A stretch of 64,000 nucleotides of DNA from Nitrospira sp. (GTDB lineage Bacteria > Nitrospirota > Nitrospiria > Nitrospirales > Nitrospiraceae), in assembly GCA_024331095.1 (NCBI GenBank), contig JANDJE010000001.1, forward strand, positions 1 to 64,000, written 5' to 3'. Every line of letters begins with the position of its first letter. Positions within the stretch are counted from its first letter, which is position 1. Below the pieces are notes generated by a model that was not told where the DNA came from, made no database searches, and saw only the letters and a list, made by a program, of their open reading frames with translations. A program made the translations under genes and the position numbers. Shown here piece by piece: positions 26,163 to 39,886 of the stretch.

Positions 26163-27644
26163 CTATTGCCTCTGAAGTAGCGAATGGTAGAGGTGTTCAT
26201 ATCGTTTCGCAGACTGGGCCCACGACAAATCCAAGCTCATTCCTGCCCGCATCAGTGAACGCCACGTTTCATGTTGTCGATATGCCGCCAATGCCAACAG
26301 AACCGTCGTCAATAGCGCATCGGAAGATGCCTGACCAAAGTGAAATCCCGTCGCGAGATTGGCATGTACCGTCGACGGCTTGAAAGACACCACCGTATCG
26401 GCCAATCCTCCGGTACGCCGAACAATCGGCACCGTCCCGTACCGTAAACTATGGAGCTGAGTCAGCCCACACGGCTCATACCGAGAAGGCATGATCAGCA
26501 TATCGGCGCCGGCTTCAAGGCGATGGGCCAGCCCTTCGTCAAAACCTATACGCACCGCGATACGATCACGATGGGCGACCTGAGCCTCCAATAATCGCTG
26601 CTCCAAATCTTGATCCCCCGTCCCCAAGATGGCAATTTGCATGTCCAGAAGAACCAGTTCAGGAAGGATCTCCAGCAAAAGATCCAATCCCTTTTGCTGA
26701 GCGAGTCGCCCGATAACAGCCATCAGAGGCACATCTCGCATCGGCAACTCAAGCTCTCGTTGCAACGCTTCCTTACACACTTTCTTTCCGGATAAATCTG
26801 ATACATTGTAATGTGCCGGCAAATGCCGGTCTGTTTCCGGGTTCCAGGTATTCGTATCGATGCCATTCACGATACCTTCAACGCCGTCGGGTCGGCTCGC
26901 CAACACTCCCTCCAATCCATGGCCAAATTCTTTCGTCAAGATTTCTTTTGCATAGGTCGGACTGACCGTCGACAGGGCGTCCGAAAAGATCATCCCTCCC
27001 TTCAAGCAATTGAGCGACCCATAAAATTCCAGCGCGTCGGGTGAAAACAGCGTGAGAGGAAGTCCGGTGACAGCGAATCGCTCTCCAGGAAACAGGCCTT
27101 GATAGCCGACGTTATGCAAGGTCAGAAGAGTTTTCACCGGGCCTGCTCCCTTGGGCACACCGATGCCGGTTTTCAGATACACCGAGCACAGGGCTGTTTG
27201 CCAATCGTGCAAATGCAGGACGTCCACCGGCTCTCTGCAGGTCTCATTGAGGTAGTCGATACTCTGGAGAACCGATCGGGAAAACAGCGTGAACCGTTCA
27301 AGATTGTCAGGATAGTCTCCGTTTCGATCCTGATAGAGCCCGGGGCGGTCGAAGTACGGATCATGTCGAACGACCAGGATTCTTAACGAATGCACGCCGT
27401 CCGCAACATGAGCGAACGCCTCTTCCAAATCCACGTTCAGCGGGACCCCTGCCACCGGAATCGAAAAACGACCCTTGATTTGACTTGATCGCAGACGCTC
27501 CGTAACCCCGCGATACCCTGGCAAGATCAATGTCACTCGATGCCCCAGCTTGATAAGCTCAGCGGGCAACACACCGGTGACGTCGGCCAATCCACCGGTC
27601 TTCGCATAGGGAGCGGCTTCGGACGCCGCTATTAAGATATTCAT
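26163..27644 (-). CDS. glgA: Glycogen synthase
   Basis: ORF 493 aa; MNILIAASEAAPYAKTGGLADVTGVLP (KTGGL), LHDWQTAL, MPSRYEPCGLTQLHSLRYGTVPIVRRTGGLADTV. Confidence 0.95.
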   Translation of the reverse strand: MNILIAASEAAPYAKTGGLADVTGVLPAELIKLGHRVTLILPGYRGVTERLRSSQIKGRFSIPVAGVPLNVDLEEAFAHVADGVHSLRILVVRHDPYFDRPGLYQDRNGDYPDNLERFTLFSRSVLQSIDYLNETCREPVDVLHLHDWQTALCSVYLKTGIGVPKGAGPVKTLLTLHNVGYQGLFPGERFAVTGLPLTLFSPDALEFYGSLNCLKGGMIFSDALSTVSPTYAKEILTKEFGHGLEGVLASRPDGVEGIVNGIDTNTWNPETDRHLPAHYNVSDLSGKKVCKEALQRELELPMRDVPLMAVIGRLAQQKGLDLLLEILPELVLLDMQIAILGTGDQDLEQRLLEAQVAHRDRIAVRIGFDEGLAHRLEAGADMLIMPSRYEPCGLTQLHSLRYGTVPIVRRTGGLADTVVSFKPSTVHANLATGFHFGQASSDALLTTVLLALAAYRQHETWRSLMRAGMSLDLSWAQSAKRYEHLYHSLLQRQ

Positions 27645-27734
27645 GATGCTCGGTTGTTCTGCCGAAGGAATCGAGGATATGAAGTTATCGTTGGTCTCTC
27701 GTCATTTTGGAGGACAAAAGAAACGACCAACACG

Positions 27735-28193
27735 CTACGGCATCGGGGTTCCATCTAATAATCGAGTTTTGAATCGATCTTCGTATGCCCACGATTCGAC
27801 CAAAGCTCGCATCTCTTCCGCTTTCAATGTTTCTTTGTACACCAATCGGTCATCGAGAAAAACCAACAGCCATCCCCGATCAGGATATAAAAAAAACACC
27901 CCTTCTCCCGCATGAACTCCGGCTTCCCATCCCCTTGGCGACTCTCCCAACGCCACACGGGAAGCGGGAATCATTGTGAAATCCGGCATCACAAAAAACT
28001 GCGTAAACTTCGTTTGATAATGGGGCGGCTCTCCCCAGACATTCACAATGGCCCTTGTCGTCACCCGTTCAAGTGCGAGATTACCTTCTCTGACCAACTG
28101 CTCCTGTTCAGCCAAAGATGGTATCCCCCGGCAAGCGGCGATACCGGTCACCAAAAACAACGTGCCGGCCATGAAGACCCTTCGCACGATCAT
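27735..28193 (-). CDS. Hypothetical (lipo)protein
   Basis: ORF reported 27735-28298; start MIVRRVFMAGTLFLVTGIAACRG at 28193 gives a signal/lipobox and removes overlap with DUF971 gene. Confidence 0.6.
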   Translation of the reverse strand: MIVRRVFMAGTLFLVTGIAACRGIPSLAEQEQLVREGNLALERVTTRAIVNVWGEPPHYQTKFTQFFVMPDFTMIPASRVALGESPRGWEAGVHAGEGVFFLYPDRGWLLVFLDDRLVYKETLKAEEMRALVESWAYEDRFKTRLLDGTPMP

Positions 28194-28249
28194 TCGCACT
28201 CTCTCACCGGGCCGTACGGAATCTCGTCCTTTGGTCTTGGCACTGTCCT

Positions 28250-28606
28250 TCACAGCAACCTCCTGGACTTGACTTCTGCCGGCTTCACGGGTACGCAACT
28301 ATCACATTGGCACAGCTTCCGTAGGAGCGCGTACGAATAAATGCCGGAATCGTGGCCGTCGCTCCATTGAAATTGAAGCGCATACCGACCGACGGGCACG
28401 ATATCCTGCAACATGATCAGCATCGGGACGTCGTCCACGTTCAGGCGGCGCTCCCCCGTCCATTCATCCACGCAGGCCGCGCAAGGACACTGTTGTCGCA
28501 GATAACGGACGGGATAGACGCCTTTGTGCCCGTCGCTCCACTGAATGCCCAATACCCCCTTGCCGAGCCATTCCATATCGCGCGGCTCAACCGTGGTTTC
28601 CGTCAT
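28250..28606 (-). CDS. DUF971 / gamma-butyrobetaine hydroxylase-like N-terminal domain protein
   Basis: ORF extends to 28678; start MTETTVEPRDMEWLG at 28606 preferred; IQWSDGHKGVYPVRYLRQQCPCAACVDEWTGERRL...YALQFQWSDGHDSGIYSYALLRKLC. Confidence 0.85.
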   Translation of the reverse strand: MTETTVEPRDMEWLGKGVLGIQWSDGHKGVYPVRYLRQQCPCAACVDEWTGERRLNVDDVPMLIMLQDIVPVGRYALQFQWSDGHDSGIYSYALLRKLCQCDSCVPVKPAEVKSRRLL

Positions 28607-28610
28607 CTCG

Positions 28611-29378
28611 TCAACTCCCTGATCCATGCGGCGCGTTAGACAAGAAATCCGCCGGCGGAAGCCGCCTGCCCGTGACAACCGTCACGTATTGGTCGATAGC
28701 CTCTTCGACTTCGTCCCGCACTCGCCCGGCGGCCCGCAGTCGAGTCATAAGGGCCGGAGCCAATCGAACGGCCTGCTGAAGAAAGGCGACGCTTCCCTGT
28801 GACAACGCCACACAACGGGCATGAGGGCGAACCGCGCACATCAGACACACGATTCCTCCTTCGATCGGAGAAAAATGGAACGTGCCGGCCGTTACGCTCT
28901 TTCCGCAGGCGGCGCAACGATCGGTCCGGGGACGAAACCCCGTCCGACACAGCAATTTGATTTGAAGCAGCAAGGCGGTGCACAGGGGGTCCTTACTGGA
29001 AGAAAGGGCGGCCAACCCCCCTTCAAGGGTGTCGAACAACTGCGGGTCTGGATCCCGCTCCGGCGTCACAGCGGCCGCAACGTTGACCATCCGAGCCGCC
29101 GCCGCCATCAATCCGAGATCCTCACGCAACGATTGGAAGGATGTCACCACATCGACGTGGGAAATTCGAAACAGCGGATCTCCGGTCTTTTCGAACAAAT
29201 CAAGGCGGCAAACGGTAAAGGGCTCAAGCGCCGCGCCGAATCGACTTTTCTGACGTCGAGCGCCGCGAGCGACGCCCCGAATCTTGCCCAAACTTCTGGC
29301 ATACGCCGTGACAATTCGATCCGCATCGCCCCACTTTCGACTTCGTAGAATGATCGCCGTCGCTTTCACCAGCGGCAT
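28611..29378 (-). CDS. recO: DNA repair protein RecO
   Basis: ORF 255 aa; N-terminal MPLVKATAIILRSRKWGDADRIVTAYARSLGKIRGVARGARR, zinc-site CAACGKSV...CLMC. Confidence 0.9.
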   Translation of the reverse strand: MPLVKATAIILRSRKWGDADRIVTAYARSLGKIRGVARGARRQKSRFGAALEPFTVCRLDLFEKTGDPLFRISHVDVVTSFQSLREDLGLMAAAARMVNVAAAVTPERDPDPQLFDTLEGGLAALSSSKDPLCTALLLQIKLLCRTGFRPRTDRCAACGKSVTAGTFHFSPIEGGIVCLMCAVRPHARCVALSQGSVAFLQQAVRLAPALMTRLRAAGRVRDEVEEAIDQYVTVVTGRRLPPADFLSNAPHGSGS

Positions 29379-29433
29379 GGTGCACGGCCCTTTGCAAGGG
29401 AGGCGGAACGCGGCTCACTCATACGATGCGCCG

Positions 29434-30897
29434 TCACCGCAGATAGTTCAGAAACAGCGTCGCCAGGGTGAGATAAATCGTGATACCGGTAATGTCGTTG
29501 GCCGTCGTCACAAAGGGACCGGCGGCGACGGCGGGATCCACTCCCAGGCGCTTGAGCGCGATGGGCATGATCGTGGCCATACTGGTCGAGACGAAAAACG
29601 CGATCACCAGCGAAGCCCCCACGACCACCCCCAAAAACCCTTCTTGCAGCACCCATCCCACGGCCGTCAAAATCACGCCGCAGGCCAGCCCCATCAACAA
29701 ACCGATCTTGGTTTCACGAAAAAACACCGTCCAGACGTCCGTCGGTTCGATGTGCCCGGTCGCCAGTCCGCGAATGATCAGCGTGGAAGATTGCAATCCC
29801 ACGTTGCCGCCCATGGCGGCGATGACCGGAATGAAACTCACGACCGCCACCACCTCTTGAATCGTGTAGCGGAAGTACCACAAGATGGCGCCGGACAGCA
29901 AACTTCCCACGAGATTGGTAAACAGCCACGGCAACCGCAGCTTGGCGGCGCCCAAACTCGAGGACTTGGAGATCGGCTCCTCCTCGATGGCGCCGGCCAT
30001 CTTCAACATGTCCTCCGTGGCCTCCTCCCGAATGACATCCACCACGTCGTCCACCGTAATGATGCCGACCAACCGCCCGTCCTTCTCAACGACCGGAATC
30101 GCGAGCAAGTTGTAGCTGGCCACCTGACGCGCCACTTCCTCCTGATCCATATCGACGGTGACGCTGATCACATCGCGCGTCATGATGTTTTTGAGCGGCG
30201 TATCGGGCGGCACCGTCAAGAGCTGACGCAGCGACAACACCCCGACCAGATGATCGTTTTTGTCCGTGACATAGATATAAAACACCATCTCCGCGTCGGT
30301 GGCTTGCTGGAGCCGACGGATGGCTTCTTGCGCGGTGACATCTTCCGACAGAGAAAAAAACTCCGTCGTCATAATGCCGCCGGCCGTGTCCTTGGCGTAT
30401 TGGAGAATGTCGGCGACTTCGGTCGAGTCCTCCGCCTTCATCAAGGAGAGAATTTCCTTGCCACGGTCCTCCGGCAAAAATCCCAGAATGTAGGCGACGT
30501 CGTCCGGACCAAGGTCTTTCAACAGCCAGGCGATATCCGAATGCAGCAGATCGGCCAGTACCTCTTGGATGCTCTCGCCGTCGAGCTCGCTCAATACTTG
30601 GCCGCGCTTGCTCGCGCCCTTGACCAATTCGAACACTTCCCGTTTTTCCTTGGAAGACGACAAGTGACGGATGGCTTTCGCCACGTCGGCGGGATGCATG
30701 CGCCCCAGCATTTTCGAGAGGTTGGTGATGGCTCCGCGCCGCAACAGCCGTTGGACGGATTGAATCACGATATCGGACTTCGTCAGCCCTCGTTCCGCCT
30801 GATCGCGCAGCACGTCGCGCAAGGCGTCCCGTTCCAACGGACGGTGGCGCGCATCCGCCGCTCTCGGCTCTCCCTGGTGCTCGGTCATCTGCGTCAC
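29434..30897 (-). CDS. mgtE: Magnesium transporter MgtE
   Basis: ORF 487 aa; MgtE N domain, CBS pair (VGVLSLRQLL..., LVGIITVDDVVDVIREEATEDMLKMAG), TM domain PVIAAMGGNVGLQSSTLIIRGLA. Confidence 0.95.
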   Translation of the reverse strand: MTQMTEHQGEPRAADARHRPLERDALRDVLRDQAERGLTKSDIVIQSVQRLLRRGAITNLSKMLGRMHPADVAKAIRHLSSSKEKREVFELVKGASKRGQVLSELDGESIQEVLADLLHSDIAWLLKDLGPDDVAYILGFLPEDRGKEILSLMKAEDSTEVADILQYAKDTAGGIMTTEFFSLSEDVTAQEAIRRLQQATDAEMVFYIYVTDKNDHLVGVLSLRQLLTVPPDTPLKNIMTRDVISVTVDMDQEEVARQVASYNLLAIPVVEKDGRLVGIITVDDVVDVIREEATEDMLKMAGAIEEEPISKSSSLGAAKLRLPWLFTNLVGSLLSGAILWYFRYTIQEVVAVVSFIPVIAAMGGNVGLQSSTLIIRGLATGHIEPTDVWTVFFRETKIGLLMGLACGVILTAVGWVLQEGFLGVVVGASLVIAFFVSTSMATIMPIALKRLGVDPAVAAGPFVTTANDITGITIYLTLATLFLNYLR

Positions 30898-30903
30898 AGG
30901 TCC

Positions 30904-31784
30904 TCAGTACCCCAATTCCACCAACGTTCGCTCGTCTTCCCGCCAGGCTTCCTTCACTTTGACCCACACCTGGAGAAACACTTTCATACCGAACAACCGT
31001 TCCATGTCCCGTCGCGCCTCGGTGCACACGGCTTTCAGCCTCTCCCCTTGCTTGCCGATCACGATGCCTTTCTGCGATTCGCGCTCGACGAAAATCGACG
31101 CCTGGATTCTGGCCAATCGCCCCTCTTCCTTAAAACTTTCGATCTCCACCGCGACGGAATAAGGCACTTCTTCCTCCGTCGCCTGCAAGATTTTCTCTCG
31201 AATCATCTCCGCCGCCAACGTCCGCATCGTCTGGTCCGTCACCATGTCGTCGCCGTACGCCCCTTCTCCTTCCGGCAAATAGGGAACCGTCACGGCCAGC
31301 AGCCGATCGACGTTATCCCCTGTTTGCCCGGATACCGGCACGATTTCCGTCCATGAATACAGGCCGGCGTATCGTTCGAGAACCGGCAGCAGCTTGAACT
31401 TGTTGATGAGATCGATCTTGGTCACGACCAACACGACCGGCCGATGCCGTTTTGCCATCGCTTCTTTGACGGAAGCGACGACGGCCAGATCGCCGGGGCC
31501 GGGCAGACAGGTCGCCTCCATCAGCACATACAGAAGATCGGCTTCCTCTACCGCCTCGATCGCCGTCTTGATCATCCGTCGATTCAAGAGGTGCATCGGT
31601 TTATGCAGGCCCGGCGTATCGAGAAAGGCGATCTGGCCTTCAGGGATGGAGAGGATTCCCAAAATGCGCGTCCGCGTCGTCTGGGGCTTGTCCGACACGA
31701 TGGCGATCTTTTCCCCCAACAAGCGATTCAGCAACGTGGACTTGCCGACGTTGGATCGCCCGATGATCGCGACCGTCCCGAACT

Positions 31785-31788
<4 letters not shown>
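30904..31788 (-). CDS. era: GTPase Era
   Basis: ORF 294 aa; VAIIGRSNVGKSTLLNRLLGEKIAIVSDKPQTTRTRILG, FLDTPGLHKP, VTKIDL, KH domain GIVIGKQGERLK. Confidence 0.96.
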
Positions 31789-33475
<1,687 letters not shown>

Positions 33476-33580
33476 CTATCGCGTTCATCTTCTGCAACTT
33501 TCACAAAGAAAACCCGGTCGCCTCCGTTTCTCATCTTCTCGTGGGATCTTCGCCGGAAACTTCCGAAACCGTGCTTGTTC

Positions 33581-35011
33581 TCATTCCGCCAGTTTTTTCC
33601 TCAGCAGCTCGTTGACCTTTCCGGGATTCGCCTTGCCTCCGCTGGCCTTCATCACCTGCCCCATCAAGAAACCGAGCACTTGTTGTTTTCCACCCTTGAA
33701 CTGCGCCACCTGCGCGGGATGGTCGGCCAGGACCTTGTCGATCATCTTCTCGATCGCTCCTTCGTCGGATACTTGGATCAGCCCCTTTTCTTGAACGAGC
33801 TGCTCCGCCGTTTTTCCGCTCTTGTACAGATCGGGAAACAGCTCGCGGGCCGCCTTGAGGCTGATCGTTCCCTTCTCCACCAACCGCAACAACTCGACCA
33901 GCCGCTCCGGCGGCACAGGCGACTCCGCCGCGTCGATGCCGGACAGATTCAACTCTCTGCTCAATTCGCCCATCACCCAATTACTGACCGTTTTGGGCTG
34001 ATTGAACACACTCACGCAACGTTCGAAATAATCGGCCAATCCCTTGGAAGCCGTCAGCACGCCGGCGTCATAGTCGGGCAGCCCGTAGTCGCTCACAAAT
34101 CGCGCGGCCCGAGCCATGGGCAATTCCGGCAGGGTGGCGCGAATACCCTCGATCCAGTTTTTCTCCAATTGGAGCGGCACCAAATCCGGATCGGGAAAAT
34201 AGCGGTAGTCGTGCGCCTCTTCCTTGGATCGCATCACCGCCGTCTCGCCTCGGTCGATGTTCCACAAGCGCGTTTCCTGCCTGACCCTCCCTCCTTCGTT
34301 CAGCACTTTGGTCTGGCGCTTGATCTCGTACTCGATCGCGTCTTTGACGTACTTGAAGGAGTTGATGTTTTTGAGCTCGACCTTGGTGCCGAACTCCTCC
34401 CGCCCCATGGGTCGCAGCGAGAGATTGGGCTCGCACCTGAAACTTCCCTGTTCCATGTTGCCGTCGCACACGTCGAGGTACATTAAAATGTCGCGCAGGT
34501 TTTTGAGATACGCCACCACCTCGTCGGCCGATCGCATGTCCGGCTCCGTGACGATTTCCAACAGCGGCGTGCCGGCACGATTGAAATCCACCGCGCTTCC
34601 TGATGATCCGGTTTCATGGATGTTCTTGCCGGCGTCTTCCTCCAAATGCGCTCTGCGAATGCGAATCGACTTCTTCACCCCTCTCACCGAGATCTCGACC
34701 GTTCCCCGCTCGCAAATGGGCGATTCGTACTGCGAAATTTGATAGCCCTTCGGCAAATCAGGGTAAAAGTAATTCTTGCGGGCGAATCGATTGGGCACGT
34801 TGATCCGGCAGTTCAACGCTAACCCGGCCCGCACCGCCATCTCGACCGCAGCCCGATTGATGACCGGGAGGCTGCCGGGCAGCCCGAGACACACGGGGCA
34901 GGTCTGGCTGTTGGGAGGAGCGCCGAACGATGTCGAGCAGCCGCAGAACATCTTGGACTTGGTCCGCAACTGCGCATGAACCTCGACGCCGACGACGACT
35001 TCGTAGGTCAT
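33581..35011 (-). CDS. gatB: Asp-tRNA(Asn)/Glu-tRNA(Gln) amidotransferase subunit B
   Basis: ORF 476 aa; [51 protein letters not shown]; YqeY-like tail [24 protein letters not shown]. Confidence 0.97.
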   Translation of the reverse strand: MTYEVVVGVEVHAQLRTKSKMFCGCSTSFGAPPNSQTCPVCLGLPGSLPVINRAAVEMAVRAGLALNCRINVPNRFARKNYFYPDLPKGYQISQYESPICERGTVEISVRGVKKSIRIRRAHLEEDAGKNIHETGSSGSAVDFNRAGTPLLEIVTEPDMRSADEVVAYLKNLRDILMYLDVCDGNMEQGSFRCEPNLSLRPMGREEFGTKVELKNINSFKYVKDAIEYEIKRQTKVLNEGGRVRQETRLWNIDRGETAVMRSKEEAHDYRYFPDPDLVPLQLEKNWIEGIRATLPELPMARAARFVSDYGLPDYDAGVLTASKGLADYFERCVSVFNQPKTVSNWVMGELSRELNLSGIDAAESPVPPERLVELLRLVEKGTISLKAARELFPDLYKSGKTAEQLVQEKGLIQVSDEGAIEKMIDKVLADHPAQVAQFKGGKQQVLGFLMGQVMKASGGKANPGKVNELLRKKLAE

Positions 35012-35370
35012 GTTTCGCGCGGTCCCTCGCCATGCCGGCGTTCCAACTCCCGTCTCATCGCTTCACGCCCGGCTTCAAACGCCTCCCGAAACGCCGATTT
35101 TTTCGACTCGACGAGCTCCCTGCCCCGGCCGACGACCTCTTCATAGACTTCCCCGGCCCGACCGGCGAAATCTTTCAGATTGTCTTCAGCCCGGCGCGCG
35201 TACCGGCGCAGTCGTTCCCGCGAGGTCAGACCGGGCTCGGGGGCCAGCAACAGGGCCGCGAGAGCCCCCAACGTCGCCCCGCTCAAAAACGCCAACACGA
35301 CCGTCGATACCGACGACGCCTCTCTTTCATCCGCCATTGTGCGACACTCCTTCTTTTCGCAATCGATCAC
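35008..35370 (-). CDS. YtxH-like protein
   Basis: ORF 120 aa; [26 protein letters not shown] followed by charged helix. Confidence 0.6.
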   Translation of the reverse strand: MIDCEKKECRTMADEREASSVSTVVLAFLSGATLGALAALLLAPEPGLTSRERLRRYARRAEDNLKDFAGRAGEVYEEVVGRGRELVESKKSAFREAFEAGREAMRRELERRHGEGPRET

Positions 35371-35734
35371 GCATGACCCGAGCGGCGGCCCTGAACCCCG
35401 CCACGGCGCCCATCACGTTGGTCAGCACCGTGCCGCTCGATCCTCGAACGACGTTATGAATCTGTTGGACGGACTCGCCGACCTCGCCGACCGCGTGCAA
35501 CAACACCGTCGCGTGTTCGACCCCCTGACGAGCCTGGCTCGACAACTCATTCAAGTTTTTGCTCGTCGTCCTGAGTTCTTCCACAAGCGGCGGCAAATCG
35601 GCGTTCATCTTCGCCAGCAACTGTTCGGATTCCTCCACCGTCCTACGGATCTGCACCAGCACCGGAACCAAAAACCCGACCAACACCATGAACGCCACCG
35701 CCACGAGAAGCGCGGCCATTTCCATCACCGTCAT
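35327..35734 (-). CDS. DUF948-like membrane protein
   Basis: ORF 135 aa; N-terminal TM and coiled-coil; paired with YtxH-like gene. Confidence 0.6.
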   Translation of the reverse strand: MTVMEMAALLVAVAFMVLVGFLVPVLVQIRRTVEESEQLLAKMNADLPPLVEELRTTSKNLNELSSQARQGVEHATVLLHAVGEVGESVQQIHNVVRGSSGTVLTNVMGAVAGFRAAARVMRDRLRKEGVSHNGG

Positions 35735-35846
35735 AAAGCACCCTCCGTAAGTCGGGAAGCGCGCAACTCCAAAAGCCGCATGGACCTCTCTCTTTTTTTA
35801 CTGAAAATCAGCCCCGGCGTGATCGTTGATTCTTCTATCGCCCGTT

Positions 35847-37313
35847 TCATCGAATCGGCGGCTTTTTGAGATGCCATTGGGCGGCTTGCTCGTAGGCATG
35901 AGCGACGCGAAGGATCGTTTCTTCTTCGAACGCTCGACCGATCACCTGCATCCCGATCGGCAAGCCGGTTCTGCTGAACCCGCAGGGCAGCGCGATCGCC
36001 GGAATCCCCGCCAGATTGACCGAGATGGTAAAGACGTCCGACAAGTACATTTGCAACGGGTCTTCGCTTTTTTCCCCCAGCTTGAACGCGGGAGTCGGCG
36101 TAGCGGGCGTCACGATCACATCAACCTCTTTGAATGCCGTCTCAAAATCCTGGCGCACCAACGTCCGCACGGCCTGCGCCTTCCCATAGTACGCGTCGTA
36201 ATAGCCGGCGCTCAGCACGTAGGTCCCCAGCATGATGCGTCGCTTCACTTCAGGCCCGAATCCCTCTTGCCTCGTCTTCATGTATAAATCCAGCAGATCT
36301 TTGGTCTCTTTCGTGCGCAGGCCGAACTTGACGCCGTCAAACCGAGCAAGGTTGGAACTGGCCTCGGCCGTCGCCAGCACGTAATAGACCGCGACGGCCG
36401 CATCCGTTCGGGGAAGCTCGATATCCTTGATCTCCCCCCCCAGGTTTTTGAGCTCGCCGACAGCGGCCGTGACCGCCTGTTCGACTTCCGGATCAAGTCC
36501 CTCCGTAAAAAATTCCCGCGGGACGCCGACCCGCAGTTTCCTGAGATGTTTCTTCGCCAACGCCTTGGTGTAGTCGGGAACCGGCACGTCGGCCGACGTG
36601 GAATCCATGGGATCATGACCGGCGATCGCTCCCAGCAACAACGCGGCGTCTCGCACGTCCTTCGTGATCGGTCCGATTTGGTCGAGCGACGAGGCGAAGG
36701 CCACCAGACCATATCGCGACACGCGCCCATAGGTCGGTTTCAAGCCGACGACGCCGCAAAACGCCGCCGGCTGACGGATCGATCCACCCGTATCGGAACC
36801 CACCGCGGCGACACATTCGTCCGCCGCCACCGCGGCCGCGGATCCTCCGCTCGAGCCGCCCGGCACGCACTGAAGATTCCACGGATTCCGGCTGGGGCCG
36901 AACGCGGAATGTTCGGTCGAAGACCCCATCGCGAATTCATCCAGGTTCGTTTTGCCGATCAACAGGTACTCCTGCTTGCGCAACTTGGCGATCACGGTGG
37001 CGTCGTACGGCGGCACGAAGTGTTGCAGCATGCGCGAGCTGCACGTCGTCGGCACGCCTTCGGTGCAGATATTGTCCTTGATCGCGATCGGCATCCCCAT
37101 CAAGGGCTCGGTCTTGCGCCATTGTTTCAACCGCCGATCCAATTCCACGGCCTGAGCCATGGCCTGATCCTTCGTCTGATTGACGAAGGCCCTCACTTTC
37201 GGCTCCACCTGACCGATCCGCAGGCCGTAGGCGTGCACGATCTCGGCGGCGCTCACCTCCCCCGCGGCGAACTTCCGCTGAAGCTCGAACAGAGTCAGTT
37301 TATGCAGCGCCAT
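35847..37313 (-). CDS. gatA: Asp-tRNA(Asn)/Glu-tRNA(Gln) amidotransferase subunit A
   Basis: ORF 488 aa; amidase signature [64 protein letters not shown]. Confidence 0.97.
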   Translation of the reverse strand: MALHKLTLFELQRKFAAGEVSAAEIVHAYGLRIGQVEPKVRAFVNQTKDQAMAQAVELDRRLKQWRKTEPLMGMPIAIKDNICTEGVPTTCSSRMLQHFVPPYDATVIAKLRKQEYLLIGKTNLDEFAMGSSTEHSAFGPSRNPWNLQCVPGGSSGGSAAAVAADECVAAVGSDTGGSIRQPAAFCGVVGLKPTYGRVSRYGLVAFASSLDQIGPITKDVRDAALLLGAIAGHDPMDSTSADVPVPDYTKALAKKHLRKLRVGVPREFFTEGLDPEVEQAVTAAVGELKNLGGEIKDIELPRTDAAVAVYYVLATAEASSNLARFDGVKFGLRTKETKDLLDLYMKTRQEGFGPEVKRRIMLGTYVLSAGYYDAYYGKAQAVRTLVRQDFETAFKEVDVIVTPATPTPAFKLGEKSEDPLQMYLSDVFTISVNLAGIPAIALPCGFSRTGLPIGMQVIGRAFEEETILRVAHAYEQAAQWHLKKPPIR

Positions 37314-37678
37314 CAGCGTTTATCCTGAATTTGGACAATGCGGTTTTTTTCATCGACTCGCACGATTTTGGGAGCGTGCTTTTTGATCTCTTCGTCGCCG
37401 TAGTACTCGTAGCAAAAAATGATGATCTGGTCGCCGACGGCGGCCTTCCTCGCCGTAGGGCCGTTCAAAATGATCTCTCCCTTGCCCCGTGCTCCGTTGA
37501 TCGCGTAAGTCATGAACCGTTCGCCGTTGTTCAGATTGGAGCACACGATCGCTTCGTACGGGAGGATCCCGGCGGCCTCCATCAATTCCTGGTCGATGGT
37601 AAGACTCCCCTCATACTCCAGAAAGGTGCCCGTGACCGTGGCGCGATGAATTTTGGAACGCAACATCTGTCGAAACAT
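37313..37678 (-). CDS. panD: Aspartate 1-decarboxylase (pyruvoyl)
   Basis: Start [16 protein letters not shown] at 37678; processing site [36 protein letters not shown]. Confidence 0.95.
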   Translation of the reverse strand: MFRQMLRSKIHRATVTGTFLEYEGSLTIDQELMEAAGILPYEAIVCSNLNNGERFMTYAINGARGKGEIILNGPTARKAAVGDQIIIFCYEYYGDEEIKKHAPKIVRVDEKNRIVQIQDKR

Positions 37679-37721
37679 TACATCCTCGTCATTCGTACAA
37701 TTTCCGCCCAACGCATGGCGG

Positions 37722-38015
37722 TCAACGTTCTTCTATAATTTTGGGCACATGAAACCCGTCTCCTTCTCGATCCGGCGCGTTGGCCAACGCCTGTTCCACG
37801 GGCAAGGAGGGACGCACCTCGTCATCCCGAAACACATTGACCTGGCCGATCACCGTGGCCGTCGGTTCCACCCCCGCCGTGTCGTATCGATTCAAGTGTT
37901 CGACGTGGCCGAGAATCTGGCTTAACTGTTTGGCGAAGACATCCTTTTCCTCGTCGGTCAGGTGCAGCCTCGCCAGCAAGGCGACGTGTTCGACCTGTTC
38001 TCGAGTGATCTTCAT
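37722..38015 (-). CDS. gatC: Amidotransferase subunit C
   Basis: ORF 97 aa; MKITREQVEHVALLARLHLTDEEKDVFAKQLSQIL...EGDGFHVPKIIEE. Confidence 0.93.
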   Translation of the reverse strand: MKITREQVEHVALLARLHLTDEEKDVFAKQLSQILGHVEHLNRYDTAGVEPTATVIGQVNVFRDDEVRPSLPVEQALANAPDREGDGFHVPKIIEER

Positions 38016-38048
38016 CGGTAACCTGCTTTTTGACGGCGGTCCGTCCGC

Positions 38049-39878
<1,830 letters not shown>

Positions 39879-39886
39879 GACGGTGT

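Noticed and set aside
29284-31356. 690-aa plus-strand ORF
   Set aside because: Entirely antisense to mgtE and era, which have clear family motifs; His/Arg/Gln-rich composition typical of antisense frames in GC-rich coding DNA.
31549-31556. Second CTACCGCC (GGCGGTAG on minus strand)
   Set aside because: Lies inside era coding sequence and lacks the T at consensus position 11; expected background occurrence.
39879-39886. glmS ribozyme/riboswitch
   Set aside because: glmU and glmS are separated by only 8 bp; no room for the element.
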